Positions 38,205 through 46,981 of a stretch of DNA of 64,000 bases are shown in pieces. This stretch comes from Streptosporangium amethystogenes. GTDB lineage: Bacteria > Actinomycetota > Actinomycetes > Streptosporangiales > Streptosporangiaceae. The stretch is from NCBI RefSeq assembly GCF_000721075.1, contig NZ_JOEQ01000025.1, forward strand, positions 1 to 64,000. The letters are read 5' to 3'. The position numbers were made by a program, and so were the translations under genes. Position 1 is the first letter of the stretch. Every line of letters begins with the position of its first letter. The notes beneath the pieces were generated by a model. It was not told the origin of the DNA and made no database searches. It saw only the letters and a list, made by a program, of their open reading frames with translations.

Positions 38205-38737
38205 GGCTCGGCTCCCCTCCTCCCGACGCGGCCCCCGCTGGCCTACCGCGATCTGTTTATCCACATCGATGGCCGCCGGAAGCACCGGATCTCGCCGTTG
38301 TCCACACGCCGGGCGTCTCGTGGCACCTTCGTGGGCACCGTCCGATATCCACACCGAATCCACAGGCTGTGCACAGTCTGTTACCCGCGGTCCGACGCGT
38401 CCTCGCAGTGGAGAGAGGGTTTGGAAGGGCCGAAGGTAGCCCTGTCCACAGCTGTGTACAAGACGTTGTCCACAGCCTAGTGGCAGTACGGGGGGGACAG
38501 AGTGCACATCCTGTGGACGGCGGGGCGCCGGTGGAAAACGTGCCTGTGGAAAGGTGGATAACCTGTGTTCGCGTGCTCCAGGATGTTCTCCGGTTTGACC
38601 TGGGACGCGCCTGCCCCGTAACGTACGACGGTCGGCTTGCCACGCGGCGGCTATTTCGCATGCCCCGCATCTGGCAGGCCAGCCACTGTCGAGCGTCCCC
38701 ATGTGCTGGGGATGCGTCTTGAGCCTGGAGCCCACTC
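38205..38737. other. dnaA upstream region with a second DnaA-box cluster
   Basis: This 533-bp spacer between divergent dnaA and rpmH has DnaA boxes at 38257-38265 (TTATCCACA, perfect), 38298-38306 (TTGTCCACA, perfect), 38345-38353 (ATATCCACA), 38442-38450 (CTGTCCACA), 38466-38474 (TTGTCCACA, perfect), 38512-38520 and 38553-38561 (reverse type). It must hold the dnaA and rpmH promoters, so the boxes fit autoregulation, titration or a bipartite origin. Confidence 0.75.
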
Positions 38738-38875
38738 GTGAGCAAGCGTACTTTCCAGCCGAACAACCGCCGTCGTGCGAAGACCCACGGCTTCCGGCTC
38801 CGCATGCGCACCCGCGCCGGCCGTGCCATCCTTGCCGCTCGCCGTCGCAAGGGCCGCGCCGAGCTCTCCGCCTGA
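38738..38875 (+). CDS. rpmH: Ribosomal protein bL34
   Basis: A 45-residue protein beginning [20 protein letters not shown] and ending [10 protein letters not shown], identical in style to actinobacterial L34. It starts at GTG 38738. L34 is a late-assembling, very basic protein of the 50S subunit. It is the first gene of the rightward rpmH-rnpA-yidD-yidC-jag cluster. Confidence 0.98.
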   Translation: MSKRTFQPNNRRRAKTHGFRLRMRTRAGRAILAARRRKGRAELSA

Positions 38876-38983
38876 CGTATCCGTTGCGCCCGGTCCGCCG
38901 GGCCAAGGCAGCGAGCCCGTCGCCCGTCGGCAGCGATGCCGACGGGCGACAGGCGTACCTGCCCAGGGTCACGAAGGTCTCTC

Positions 38984-39358
38984 GTGTTGCCGTCCGGGTC
39001 CCGCATGCGCCGGGGCGACGATTTCGCCGGCGCGATCAAAAGGGGAAGCCGAGCAGGCCGCCCCACCCTGGTCGCGCATTTTGGCATGCGCGCCGACACT
39101 GACGATCCTCCCCTGGTCGGATTCGTGGTGAGTCGCGCCGTGGGAGGCGCGGTCATCAGAAATCGGGTCAAACGTCAGTTGCGACACCTCATGCGAGACC
39201 GTCTCCACCGGCTTCCGCGAGGTAGCCTGCTTGTTGTACGCGCCAATCCACCGGCCGCGTCCGCGCGAAGCGAGCGCATTGCCGCCGAACTCGATGTCGC
39301 GCTGGATCGTTTACTCAGGCGGCTAGAGCCCCGGGGGGCTCGCATGGATGGGCGATGA
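38984..39358 (+). CDS. rnpA: Ribonuclease P protein component
   Basis: A 124-residue RNase P protein: it starts [20 protein letters not shown] and has [28 protein letters not shown], the RNR signature that binds precursor tRNA and RNase P RNA. GTG 38984 is chosen, with GAAGG 9 nt upstream, because it gives the conserved start; the longer frame from 38936 adds unrelated residues. Its stop overlaps the yidD start (ATGA). Confidence 0.95.
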   Translation: MLPSGSRMRRGDDFAGAIKRGSRAGRPTLVAHFGMRADTDDPPLVGFVVSRAVGGAVIRNRVKRQLRHLMRDRLHRLPRGSLLVVRANPPAASARSERIAAELDVALDRLLRRLEPRGARMDGR

Positions 39359-39630
39359 TGACGGCGCAGCAGATCGCCGGGATTTCTCCGGCTGCCAGGG
39401 TCCTGATGGCTCCGATCCGGTTCTACCGGGCCTTCGTGAGTCCTTTGCTGGGCCCCCGTTGCCGTTTCCACCCCTCGTGCAGTGCCTATGGCCTCGAAGC
39501 CGTGGCTGTTCACGGCGCGCTACGCGGCACATGGTTGACGATCCGGAGAATCGGGCGTTGCCACCCATTCCATCCCGGAGGCTTTGACCCGGTTCCCCCG
39601 GGCCGGTCCGACGAAACGCAAGGGAGCTAG
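39355..39630 (+). CDS. yidD: YidD membrane protein insertion efficiency factor
   Basis: A 91-residue Yid[36 protein letters not shown] followed by [19 protein letters not shown], with the conserved Cys/His pattern. The first helix is amphipathic and membrane-associated. It assists insertion of membrane proteins by YidC, which is encoded next. It overlaps rnpA by 4 bp. Confidence 0.96.
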   Translation: MMTAQQIAGISPAARVLMAPIRFYRAFVSPLLGPRCRFHPSCSAYGLEAVAVHGALRGTWLTIRRIGRCHPFHPGGFDPVPPGRSDETQGS

Positions 39631-39634
39631 CTCG

Positions 39635-40585
39635 GTGGAGCTGTCCTGGCTGAACTGGCTTTACACGGCCGTCGCCCAAGTAATCACCTGGATTCACGAG
39701 GGTTACAGCGCCTTCATCCCGAGGAACAGCGGGCTCAACTGGGCGCTGACCATCATCACGCTCACCGTGCTGATGCGGCTGTTGATCTTCCCGCTCTTCC
39801 TCAAGCAGATGCGCTCCTCGAAGAAGATGCAGGAACTGGCGCCAAAGGTCCAGGAGATCCGCAAACGCTACAAGAACGACAAGCAGCGGATGAACCAGGA
39901 GGTCATGGCGCTGTACCAGGGGCAGGGCGCCAACCCGCTGGGTGGCTGCCTGCCGATCCTGGCGCAGTTCCCGATCTTCATCTCGATGTTCACCGTGCTC
40001 CAGGCCATGGCCAACAGCCCGGTTCCCAAGTTCGGCATGACCCAGCAGCTGATGGACAGCGCCAGGGCGGCCCACATCTTCGGCGCGCCGATCCCGGCGA
40101 CCTTCTTCACCGATGCGAACGACATCATCGCGCTGAATGCCGACCCCATCGTCACCAAGGTCGTTCTCGCCGTCTTCGTGGCGATCAGCTCGCTGACCAC
40201 CTTCCTTACCGTCCGGCAGAGCGTGACCCGCTCGATGGCCCAGATGCCGGACAACCCGATGGCGCAGCAGCAGAAGATCCTGATGTACGTCTCGCCGCTG
40301 TTCGCCGTCTTCTCGTTGAACTTCCCCCTGGGCCTGATCCTCTACTGGGTCACCACGAACCTCTGGACCCTCGGCCAGCAGCACTGGTTCTACAGCCGCA
40401 ACCCCTCCCCGGTGGTCGACGCGAAGGGCAACGTCACGACCCCCGAGCCCAAGCCGAGCCTGCTGAGCAAGGTCAAGAAGACCGCCCCCGAGCCCGAGGC
40501 GCCGTCGGCGCCGGAGCCCAAGGTGGTCCGTCAGCAGCCCACCCGCCAGCCCCGCAGCAAGCGGACCGGTAGCAAGAAGTCCTGA
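39635..40585 (+). CDS. yidC: Membrane protein insertase YidC
   Basis: A 316-residue YidC of the Gram-positive/actinobacterial type. The 60KD_IMP domain contains SGLNWALTIITLTVLMRLLIFPLFLKQM with the conserved hydrophilic-groove Arg, a charged coiled-coil hairpin (KVQEIRKRYKNDKQRMNQE), GCLPILAQFPIFISMF and NFPLGLILYWVTTNLW. The C-terminal 60 residues are Lys/Pro-rich and may contact the ribosome. GTG 39635 has AAGGGAG upstream. It catalyses membrane protein insertion alone or with SecYEG. Confidence 0.95.
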   Translation: MELSWLNWLYTAVAQVITWIHEGYSAFIPRNSGLNWALTIITLTVLMRLLIFPLFLKQMRSSKKMQELAPKVQEIRKRYKNDKQRMNQEVMALYQGQGANPLGGCLPILAQFPIFISMFTVLQAMANSPVPKFGMTQQLMDSARAAHIFGAPIPATFFTDANDIIALNADPIVTKVVLAVFVAISSLTTFLTVRQSVTRSMAQMPDNPMAQQQKILMYVSPLFAVFSLNFPLGLILYWVTTNLWTLGQQHWFYSRNPSPVVDAKGNVTTPEPKPSLLSKVKKTAPEPEAPSAPEPKVVRQQPTRQPRSKRTGSKKS

Positions 40586-40620
40586 CGTCTCATCCCGACA
40601 GCACGAAGGAGTGGCCGGAC

Positions 40621-41124
40621 GTGACCGAGGCCGAGGCCGAGAGGGAGCCCGTGAAGACGGCTCCCGATCTCGCCGCCCTGGAGCAGGAAGGCGAGATCGC
40701 GGCGGATTACGTCGAGGGTCTGCTCGACATCGCCGATATCGACGGTGACATCGACATGGATGTCGAAGGTGATCGTGCCGTGGTGTCGGTGGTGGATATC
40801 AAGGGCGGTGATCTGGTCGGCCCCAACGGCGAGGTGCTGGAGGCCATCCAGGAATTGACGCGTCTCGCGGTCCACCGCCAGACGGGTGAGCGGTCGCGCC
40901 TGATGCTCGACATCGGTGGCTACCGCGAACGCCGCCGGAGCGAGCTGAGCGAGCTAGGCACCAAGATCGCTGCGGACGTCAAGCGGGATGGCGAGCCCAA
41001 ATCGCTGCAGCCGATGACCCCGTTCGAGCGGAAGATCGTGCATGACGCCGTCGCGGCGGCGGGCCTGCGGAGCGAGTCCGAGGGCGAGGAGCCCCGCCGT
41101 TTCGTGGTGGTCCTCCCCGCATAG
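40621..41124 (+). CDS. jag: Jag/KhpB RNA-binding protein (KH-R3H)
   Basis: A 167-residue protein without the N-terminal Jag-N domain. The KH domain includes GGDLVGPNGEVLEAIQELTRL and the R3H domain includes MTPFERKIVHDAV and RRFVVVLP. It starts at GTG 40621, 35 bp after yidC. KhpB-type proteins bind small RNAs and mRNAs and affect division and envelope genes in Firmicutes; in actinobacteria the role is less defined. Confidence 0.93.
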   Translation: MTEAEAEREPVKTAPDLAALEQEGEIAADYVEGLLDIADIDGDIDMDVEGDRAVVSVVDIKGGDLVGPNGEVLEAIQELTRLAVHRQTGERSRLMLDIGGYRERRRSELSELGTKIAADVKRDGEPKSLQPMTPFERKIVHDAVAAAGLRSESEGEEPRRFVVVLPA

Positions 41125-41143
41125 TGACGGCGGACGGGCAGAG

Positions 41144-41182
41144 GCCGCCGCCCCTGGTTCTTCCAGGGGCGGCGGCTTTTTT
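41144..41182 (+). terminator. Strong Rho-independent terminator after jag
   Basis: GCCGCCGCCCCTGG pairs perfectly with CCAGGGGCGGCGGC (14 bp) around a short TTCTT loop, and six T residues follow. It closes the rpmH-rnpA-yidD-yidC-jag transcript. Confidence 0.9.
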
Positions 41183-41314
41183 CGTGGCCTGTTCCGTACG
41201 ATGTCGGCGGTGGCATACGAGTTTGGGACCCGCGCCGTGCGGTGCCGTCGAGGCGGGCCGTTAGCCTTAAGACCGGCCTGACCCAGACATTTCCGAGGGA
41301 AGAGTGAGCGTCGA

Positions 41315-42010
41315 GTGAGTGACCAGATCCCTGAGCCGCCCGCGGTCGCGCACGAGGTGTTCGCCGGTGACGCCTGGGCCAGGGCGGAGGCGTTCGCGGA
41401 ACTGCTGGCCGGTCCCGGGGTGGTGCGCGGGCTGCTCGGCCCGCGGGAGGTGCCGCGCATCTGGGACCGCCACCTGCTCAACTGCGCGGTGGTCGCCGAG
41501 GCCGTGCCCGCAGGCGCGCGCCTGGTCGACATCGGTTCCGGCGCCGGACTGCCAGGCCTGGTCCTGGCGATCGTACGGCCGGACATCACCGTCACCCTCC
41601 TGGAGCCGCTCCTTCGTCGGACGGTCTTCCTGGAGGAGTGCGTGGAGTCGCTGAAGCTCGACAACGTCGAGGTGTTGCGCGGCCGGGCGGAGGAGTTCGC
41701 GGGCAGGCGGGAGTTCGACGTCGCCTCCGCCCGCGCGGTGGCACCGCTCGACCGCCTGCTGAAATGGGCGCTTCCTCTCCTGCGTGAGGGGGGCGAGCTG
41801 CTGGCCATGAAGGGCGAGCGCGCCGCGGAGGAATTGGCGGACGCCGAACGGCAATTGCGGTCGAGTGGGGTTCAAACCGCTGAGCTCACCTCGGTCGGGC
41901 ACGGTAAGGTCGAGCCGCCCACAACTCTCATCCGGGTGGTCGCCGGTCGAGCTCCAGAAGGAGCGCGGAAGACCGCTCGCCGGAAGGATCGCGCCTCGCG
42001 AGACAGGTAG
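41315..42010 (+). CDS. rsmG: 16S rRNA (guanine-N7) methyltransferase
   Basis: A 231-residue RsmG/GidB. The SAM-binding motif is LVDIGSGAGLPGLVLAI, followed by LLEPLLRRTVFLEECV and ASARAVAPLDRLLKWALPLL. It methylates G527 of 16S rRNA; its loss gives low-level streptomycin resistance in other species. It starts at GTG 41315. It is the first gene of the rsmG-parA-parB unit. Confidence 0.95.
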   Translation: MSDQIPEPPAVAHEVFAGDAWARAEAFAELLAGPGVVRGLLGPREVPRIWDRHLLNCAVVAEAVPAGARLVDIGSGAGLPGLVLAIVRPDITVTLLEPLLRRTVFLEECVESLKLDNVEVLRGRAEEFAGRREFDVASARAVAPLDRLLKWALPLLREGGELLAMKGERAAEELADAERQLRSSGVQTAELTSVGHGKVEPPTTLIRVVAGRAPEGARKTARRKDRASRDR

Positions 42011-42206
42011 TGCGAGGCCAGTAGACAAACCGAGCAAAGTGAGCACGAGGCCAGTGGACGACCGTACAGGTGCGATTGCCAGCGCGACGAGCGGTCTCGG
42101 CTGGCCCGAGGATCCGGCCGCTTTGCCCCATGGACGCCTTTCCGGTCTGGGTTGGCCGGCACCGGCTCCCGGTGCCGTAGTCAGGCCGGTTGAAAGGACG
42201 ACGACC

Positions 42207-43133
42207 GTGACCCAGACCCCCCTTAATCCCGGCGACTCGCCGCTGGTACGAGAGGCACTCAGCTCAGTGGTTTCACGTGAAACATCGACCCGGAAGACCG
42301 CCTCCGCGCCCGGAGGTTCCACCGGGGTCCGAGACGGAGATTGGCCCCGCCCTCCCAAAACCCGGATCTTCACCGTCGCCAACCAGAAGGGCGGCGTCGG
42401 TAAGACCACCACGTCGGTCAACCTGGCGGCGGCGCTGTCCATGCATGGCCAGCGGGTGCTCGTGGTCGACCTCGACCCTCAGGGCAACGCCTCGACGGCC
42501 CTGGCCGTCGAGCACCGCGGCGACGTACCGGACATGTACAAGGTGCTGGTGGAGGACCTGCCGCTCGCGGAGGTGGTGAAGGAGGTCCCGGACATGCCGG
42601 GTCTCTACTGTGCTCCCGCCACGATCGACCTGGCCGGCGCCGAGATCGAGTTGGTCTCCATGGTCGCCCGTGAGGCTCGCCTGCAGCGCGCGCTGACCGC
42701 GTACGACGCCGTTGAGTTCGACTACATCCTTATTGACTGCCCTCCCTCGCTCGGCCTGCTCACCGTCAACGCGCTGATGGCCGCCAACGAGTTGCTGATC
42801 CCCATCCAGTGCGAGTACTACGCGCTGGAGGGTCTTGGGCAGCTGTTGAGAAACGTGGATCTGGTCCGCGCCCATCTGAACCCCACGCTTGACCTCTCCA
42901 CCATCCTCATGACGATGTACGACGGACGCACCCGCCTGGCCTCCCAGGTGGCCGACGAGGTCCGCTCCCACTTCGGCGCGACGGTGTTGAGCACGTTGAT
43001 CCCGCGGAGCGTGCGCGTCTCCGAGGCCCCGAGCTACGGTCAGTCGGTCATGACGTACGACCCGGGCTCCAGCGGCGCGATGGCCTATATGGACGCCGCT
43101 CGTGAGATCGCTTATCGCGGTGTGGCCGTATGA
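42207..43133 (+). CDS. parA: Chromosome partitioning ATPase ParA
   Basis: A 308-residue ParA/Soj ATPase: a 50-residue variable N-terminus, then the deviant Walker A KGGVGKTTT (61-69), DLDPQGNAST, YILIDCPPSLGLLTVNAL and QCEYYALEGLGQL. GTG 42207 is chosen because GAAAGGA lies 10 nt upstream; the open frame continues further upstream without family similarity. ParA moves ParB-bound origins toward the pole or along the hyphal tip. A parS site lies within its own coding region at 42270-42283. Confidence 0.96.
   Translation: MTQTPLNPGDSPLVREALSSVVSRETSTRKTASAPGGSTGVRDGDWPRPPKTRIFTVANQKGGVGKTTTSVNLAAALSMHGQRVLVVDLDPQGNASTALAVEHRGDVPDMYKVLVEDLPLAEVVKEVPDMPGLYCAPATIDLAGAEIELVSMVAREARLQRALTAYDAVEFDYILIDCPPSLGLLTVNALMAANELLIPIQCEYYALEGLGQLLRNVDLVRAHLNPTLDLSTILMTMYDGRTRLASQVADEVRSHFGATVLSTLIPRSVRVSEAPSYGQSVMTYDPGSSGAMAYMDAAREIAYRGVAV
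42270..42283. other. parS: parS site 1 (inside parA)
   Basis: GTTTCACGTGAAAC is a perfect 14-bp core, followed by A, so 15 of the 16 parS consensus bases match. It lies in codons 22-26 of parA. Confidence 0.93.
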
Positions 43134-43204
43134 GTACCGCGAACCCCGTGGCCGTGGCCGCGGACATGCCAGTGAGGGCGACATCTTGAGCCTCGGGAGG
43201 GGCA

Positions 43205-44179
43205 GTGAGTAAGCAGCCGAGAGGGCTAGGCAGGGGACTGGGGGCCCTCATCCCGACGGGCCCGGCCATCGTCACCGAGACACCCGTGTCGATGACCGTG
43301 ACGATGGTCGCCCCGGAGCCGGTGGTGCCGGAGCAGTCCGGCCCCAAGCCGGTCGCGGGTGCCTACTTCCTTGAGATCCCCGTCGACGACATCGCGCCCA
43401 ACCCGCGCCAGCCCCGCGACATCTTCGACGAGGAGGCACTGAAGGAGTTGGCCGCCTCGATCGGCGAGGTCGGCCTGCTCCAGCCGGTCGTGGTGCGTGC
43501 GACCGGCGAGGGGCGCTACGAGCTGGTCATGGGCGAGCGCCGCTGGCGTGCTTCCAAGCTCGCCGGTCTCTCCGAGATCCCCGCGATCGTGCGGAGCACC
43601 CAGGAGGACAAGCTCCTGCTCGACGCGCTCATCGAGAACCTCCAGCGCGAGCAGCTCAACGCCCTGGAGGAGGCGGCGGCCTATCAGCAGCTGCTCGACG
43701 ACTTCGGCGCGACCCACGAGCAGCTCGCCACCCGCATCGGCCGCTCCCGCTCACACGTGACCAACACACTCCGTCTGCTGAAGTTGCCGCCAGGTGTGCA
43801 GCTCAGTGTCGCGGCCGGCACGATCAGCGCGGGTCATGCGCGGGCCCTGCTCCGTCTGGACGACCCCGCCGCCCAGGAGCATCTCGCCCGCCGGATTGTT
43901 GCCGAGCTGCTGTCGGTCCGCGCGGTCGAGGAGATCGTCGCCGTGGGCGACGCGAAGGCGGCCCCGGCACCGGCTCCGCGAACCCCTCGGGCGAAGCCCG
44001 CCGAGGAGCCTGCCCTCCGGCAGCTGGCAGACCGTCTCTCCGACCGCTTCGAGACCCGGGTGAAGGTCGACTTCGGCCGTCGTAAGGGCCGCATCGTGGT
44101 GGAGTTCGCGACCATCGATGATCTGGAGCGCATCATCAGCACGATGGCCCCGGGATCGCTGCAGGCGCACGAGGGGTGA
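43205..44179 (+). CDS. parB: Chromosome partitioning protein ParB
   Basis: A 324-residue ParB/Spo0J. The N-terminus has [12 protein letters not shown] (ParA-contacting), the CTP-binding ParB domain has [21 protein letters not shown] and [14 protein letters not shown], and [15 protein letters not shown] follows. The helix-turn-helix is [21 protein letters not shown]. The C-terminal dimer domain ends [12 protein letters not shown]. It loads at the four parS sites in parA and just downstream, and spreads as a CTP-dependent clamp. Confidence 0.97.
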   Translation: MSKQPRGLGRGLGALIPTGPAIVTETPVSMTVTMVAPEPVVPEQSGPKPVAGAYFLEIPVDDIAPNPRQPRDIFDEEALKELAASIGEVGLLQPVVVRATGEGRYELVMGERRWRASKLAGLSEIPAIVRSTQEDKLLLDALIENLQREQLNALEEAAAYQQLLDDFGATHEQLATRIGRSRSHVTNTLRLLKLPPGVQLSVAAGTISAGHARALLRLDDPAAQEHLARRIVAELLSVRAVEEIVAVGDAKAAPAPAPRTPRAKPAEEPALRQLADRLSDRFETRVKVDFGRRKGRIVVEFATIDDLERIISTMAPGSLQAHEG

Positions 44180-44250
44180 TTTCCGGCAGGACTCGTGAAC
44201 GCGAGGTCAATGACGTCCCGTTGTGAGCCGGTGAATCCCGAACCTTTCCC

Positions 44251-44290
44251 GAACGGCCTCCCTGTTTCACGTGAAACAGGGAGGCCGTTC
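44251..44290. other. parS: parS site 2 inside a 40-bp perfect palindrome
   Basis: The 16-bp consensus TGTTTCACGTGAAACA is at 44263-44278. The palindrome extends perfectly to 20-bp arms on each side (from GAACGGCCTCCC outward), more than ParB needs. It lies 72 bp after the parB stop and would form a strong transcript hairpin, so it may double as a terminator. Confidence 0.93.
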
Positions 44291-44480
44291 TCGTGTTCCC
44301 GACGCCATCCCGCCCGCCGCCCCTCCTTGGCCGTCGTAGGCCACCGCGACGGTCGGGTGAAGCCCTCGGTTCGGCGTGCTTCGCCGCACGCGCACGCGAG
44401 GCCTCAGGGCCGCACGGTTCGCCAGGCGTTCCGGCCTGGACGCCGGCACGACCCTCTGCCGCCGCGACGGAGGCGGCGCC

Positions 44481-44494
44481 GTTTCACGTGAAAC
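44481..44494. other. parS: parS site 3
   Basis: GTTTCACGTGAAAC is a perfect core flanked by C and A, in the non-coding spacer between parB and the threonine aldolase gene. Confidence 0.92.
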
Positions 44495-44526
44495 ATCGAA
44501 GGAACACCGAGGTTCGGATGTGGGAG

Positions 44527-44550
44527 CGGCCGTTTCACGTGAAACGGCCG
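44527..44550. other. parS: parS site 4 inside a 24-bp perfect palindrome
   Basis: The parS core is at 44532-44545. The palindrome extends to 12-bp arms (CGGCCGTTTCAC and its complement) and ends 5 bp from the threonine aldolase stop codon, so it could also act as that gene's terminator. Confidence 0.92.
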
Positions 44551-44554
44551 TCAC

Positions 44555-45613
44555 TCAGGGGCCGGTCGCCCCCTGGACGGCGAGCCGGATGTCGGCGACG
44601 AAGGTGTCGACATGCTCGGGGTCGGTGTCAAACGAGGTCACCCAGCGGACCACGTTCTCGGTCGCGTCCCAGACATGGAAGAGGTAGCGCTGCTGCAACT
44701 CCGCGATGACCTTCTCCGGGAGGATGGGGAAGACCGCGTTGGACTGCACCGGGTAACGCAGGGAGACGCCGGGGAGGTCTGCGATGCCCTCGGCCAGGCG
44801 GTGAGCCATGGCGTTCGCGTGGGCGGCGTTCTCGCGCCAGAGGTCGTCGCTGAGGAGCGCGGTGAGCTGGGCGGAGACGAAGCGCATCTTGGAAGCGAGC
44901 TGCATTCCCTGCTTGCGGAGGAACGGTGTCGGGGCGTCCAGTTCGGGGCGGAGGACCACGAGCGCCTCGGCGCCCATGGCGCCGTTCTTGGTGCCGCCGA
45001 AGCTGAGCAGGTCCACGCCCGCGTCCGTGGTGAGAGAGCGGAGCGAGCAGCCGAGTTCGGCCGCCGCGTTGGCCAGCCGGGCGCCGTCCATGTGCAGGAA
45101 GAGGCCATGCGCGTGCGCGAACTCCGCGAGCTCGGCGACCTCGTCGGCGGTGTAGCAGGTGCCGCACTCGGTCACCTGGGAGATGGAGATGACCCTGGGC
45201 TGGGAGTGGTGCGCGTCCCCCAACACGGACAGCTGATCCCGGATGTCATCCACGAAGATTTTGCCGTCATCGGTGGGGATGGTGACCAGCTTGACACCGA
45301 GCACGCGTTCGGCCGCGCCGCACTCGTTGGTGTTGATGTGGGCGGTGACCGGGCAGAGCACCGCGTCGTACGGCCGCAGCGCGAGCCCCAGCCCCACGAC
45401 GTTGGCTCCGGTGCCGTTGAACATCGGGTAGACGGTCGCCTGGGGGCCGAACTCGGCGCCGAAGGCGTCTTCCATCGCGGCGGTCCAGACATCCTCGCCG
45501 TAGGCGGGGGCGTCTCCGGTGTTCGCTTCGAGGACGGCGGTGAGGACCGCGGGGTGCACGCCCGCGTGGTTGTCACTGGCGAAGCTCTTGGGAAATGGGG
45601 TGGAGGTCAGCAC
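44555..45613 (-). CDS. Low-specificity L-threonine aldolase-like PLP enzyme
   Basis: A 352-residue fold-type I PLP enzyme of the threonine aldolase family: FASDNHAGVHPAVLTAV at the start, YPMFNGTGANVVGLGLAL, ECGAAERVLGVKLV, HGLFLHMDGARLANAAAELG and the PLP lysine in LLSFGGTKNGAMGAEALVV. It cleaves beta-hydroxy-alpha-amino acids such as threonine to glycine and an aldehyde. It starts at GTG 45613. It converges on parB, with three parS sites in between. Confidence 0.93.
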   Translation of the reverse strand: MLTSTPFPKSFASDNHAGVHPAVLTAVLEANTGDAPAYGEDVWTAAMEDAFGAEFGPQATVYPMFNGTGANVVGLGLALRPYDAVLCPVTAHINTNECGAAERVLGVKLVTIPTDDGKIFVDDIRDQLSVLGDAHHSQPRVISISQVTECGTCYTADEVAELAEFAHAHGLFLHMDGARLANAAAELGCSLRSLTTDAGVDLLSFGGTKNGAMGAEALVVLRPELDAPTPFLRKQGMQLASKMRFVSAQLTALLSDDLWRENAAHANAMAHRLAEGIADLPGVSLRYPVQSNAVFPILPEKVIAELQQRYLFHVWDATENVVRWVTSFDTDPEHVDTFVADIRLAVQGATGP

Positions 45614-45839
45614 ATGGCCAGCGTAGGGGGCGATCCGCTCACCGGTACGCCCCTGGTCCGCTCCGGTCGGCTTCCCGCCGGCCGCGGAGCTCTCGGCGGC
45701 CCTCCACCGAACCGTCGCGCCTCATGCGGGCCTTGATCGGCTGATGATCGGACCGCCGGTGTGCCCGCCAGGGCAGCGCTTCGGGCTCCCCGCTTGGTCC
45801 CCGTCGCGCGTTTCGACCATTCCCGGAGAAGTGGCGAGG

Positions 45840-46793
45840 TCAGGCGCCGCGGGCGGCGGCCTGTTCGAGAAGGATCCGGCAGAGGGTGCCGAGGTCGTCG
45901 CCGGCGGCCTCCACGGCCATGGGAAGGGAGGAGGTCTCGGTCATGCCGGGGGCGACGTTGACTTCCAGGAAGTGCGGCAGGCCGTCCGCGTCGACGATCA
46001 GGTCGGTGCGGGAGATGTCCCGGAGGCCGAGGGCGGTGTGCGCGGTCACGGCCATCTCGGCGCAGGCCGCGGAGACCTCGGGCGAGAGGCGGGCAGGGGC
46101 GAAGAACTCGGTGTGCCCGGCGGTGTAGCGGGCCGCGTAGTCGTACATGCCCTCGTCGGGGACGATCTCGACGGGAGGCAGGGCCACCGGCCCGTTCCCA
46201 AGGTCGACCACGGAGACGGCGACCTCGACACCGTCGATGCAACGTTCGATCAGTGCGGTGTCGCCGTAGGCGAAGCAGCCGACCATGGCGGCCGGAAGGT
46301 CCTCCGCGTTGCGGACTATCGACGCACCGAGCGCGGAGCCACCTCGGGACGGCTTGACGAACAGGGGCAGGCCGAGGCGCTCCACGATCCGGGCCAGCAC
46401 CGCGGAGGCGCCGAGGTCGTGAAAGGTCTCCTTGGGCAGCGTCACCGATTCGGGGGTGCGCAGACCGAACGAGCGGACGACGGTCTTGGCGGTGGGCTTG
46501 TCGTAGGCGACCCGGCAGGCGTCGGGGCCGGCGCCGACGTACGGGACGGAGAGGAGTTCGAGCACCGTGCGGATGGCGCCGTCCTCGCCCGCCCCGCCGT
46601 GCAGGGTGACGAAGACCGCGTCCGGCGGGTCCGCGAGCACGGAGGGAACCAGTGACGCGTCGGTGTCGCGGGTCTCCACGGAGATGCCCGCCCCTCGCAG
46701 CACCTCACTCACCCGCCGCCCCGAACGCAGCGAGACCTCCCGCTCGTAGGAGAGTCCGCCCGCCAGGACGAGCACATGGCCCAGGTCACTCAT
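45840..46793 (-). CDS. D-alanine-D-alanine ligase-like ATP-grasp enzyme
   Basis: A 317-residue ATP-grasp ligase: VLAGGLSYEREVSLRSGRRV, then HGGAGEDGAIRTVLELLSVPYVGAGP, YDKPTAKTV, FVKPSRGGSALGASIV, MYDYAARYTAGHTEFFAPARL with the Tyr expected in D-Ala-D-Ala (not D-Lac) ligases, and FLEVNVAPGMTETSSLPMA. It probably joins two D-alanines for peptidoglycan, or is an ancillary ligase. Actinomycetes often have a second, housekeeping ddl elsewhere, so I leave the symbol empty. It starts at ATG 46793. Confidence 0.9.
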   Translation of the reverse strand: MSDLGHVLVLAGGLSYEREVSLRSGRRVSEVLRGAGISVETRDTDASLVPSVLADPPDAVFVTLHGGAGEDGAIRTVLELLSVPYVGAGPDACRVAYDKPTAKTVVRSFGLRTPESVTLPKETFHDLGASAVLARIVERLGLPLFVKPSRGGSALGASIVRNAEDLPAAMVGCFAYGDTALIERCIDGVEVAVSVVDLGNGPVALPPVEIVPDEGMYDYAARYTAGHTEFFAPARLSPEVSAACAEMAVTAHTALGLRDISRTDLIVDADGLPHFLEVNVAPGMTETSSLPMAVEAAGDDLGTLCRILLEQAAARGA

Positions 46794-46981
46794 CCGACAT
46801 ACCTCTCGTCAAGGCCCGCTCCGAGCCTGTTCTGTCGCTCTCGCCGCGCATGGCCCGGTCTTCCCGGCGGACCGGATCTATCACCGCGCACCGGCACAGG
46901 AAGTCACCGTACGGTACCGGGCGGGAGGAGATCATGCCGGTAGGTGCCCCGTGGCAACGGGACACCCACCGTGCGGCATGG

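Noticed and set aside
38205..38972. A 256-residue N-terminal extension of DnaA
   Set aside because: The extension crosses DnaA boxes and the rpmH gene and has no similarity to DnaA; a strong ribosome binding site marks ATG 38204.
44267..44554. Small minus-strand frame between parB and threonine aldolase
   Set aside because: It runs through three parS palindromes and has no coding signature.
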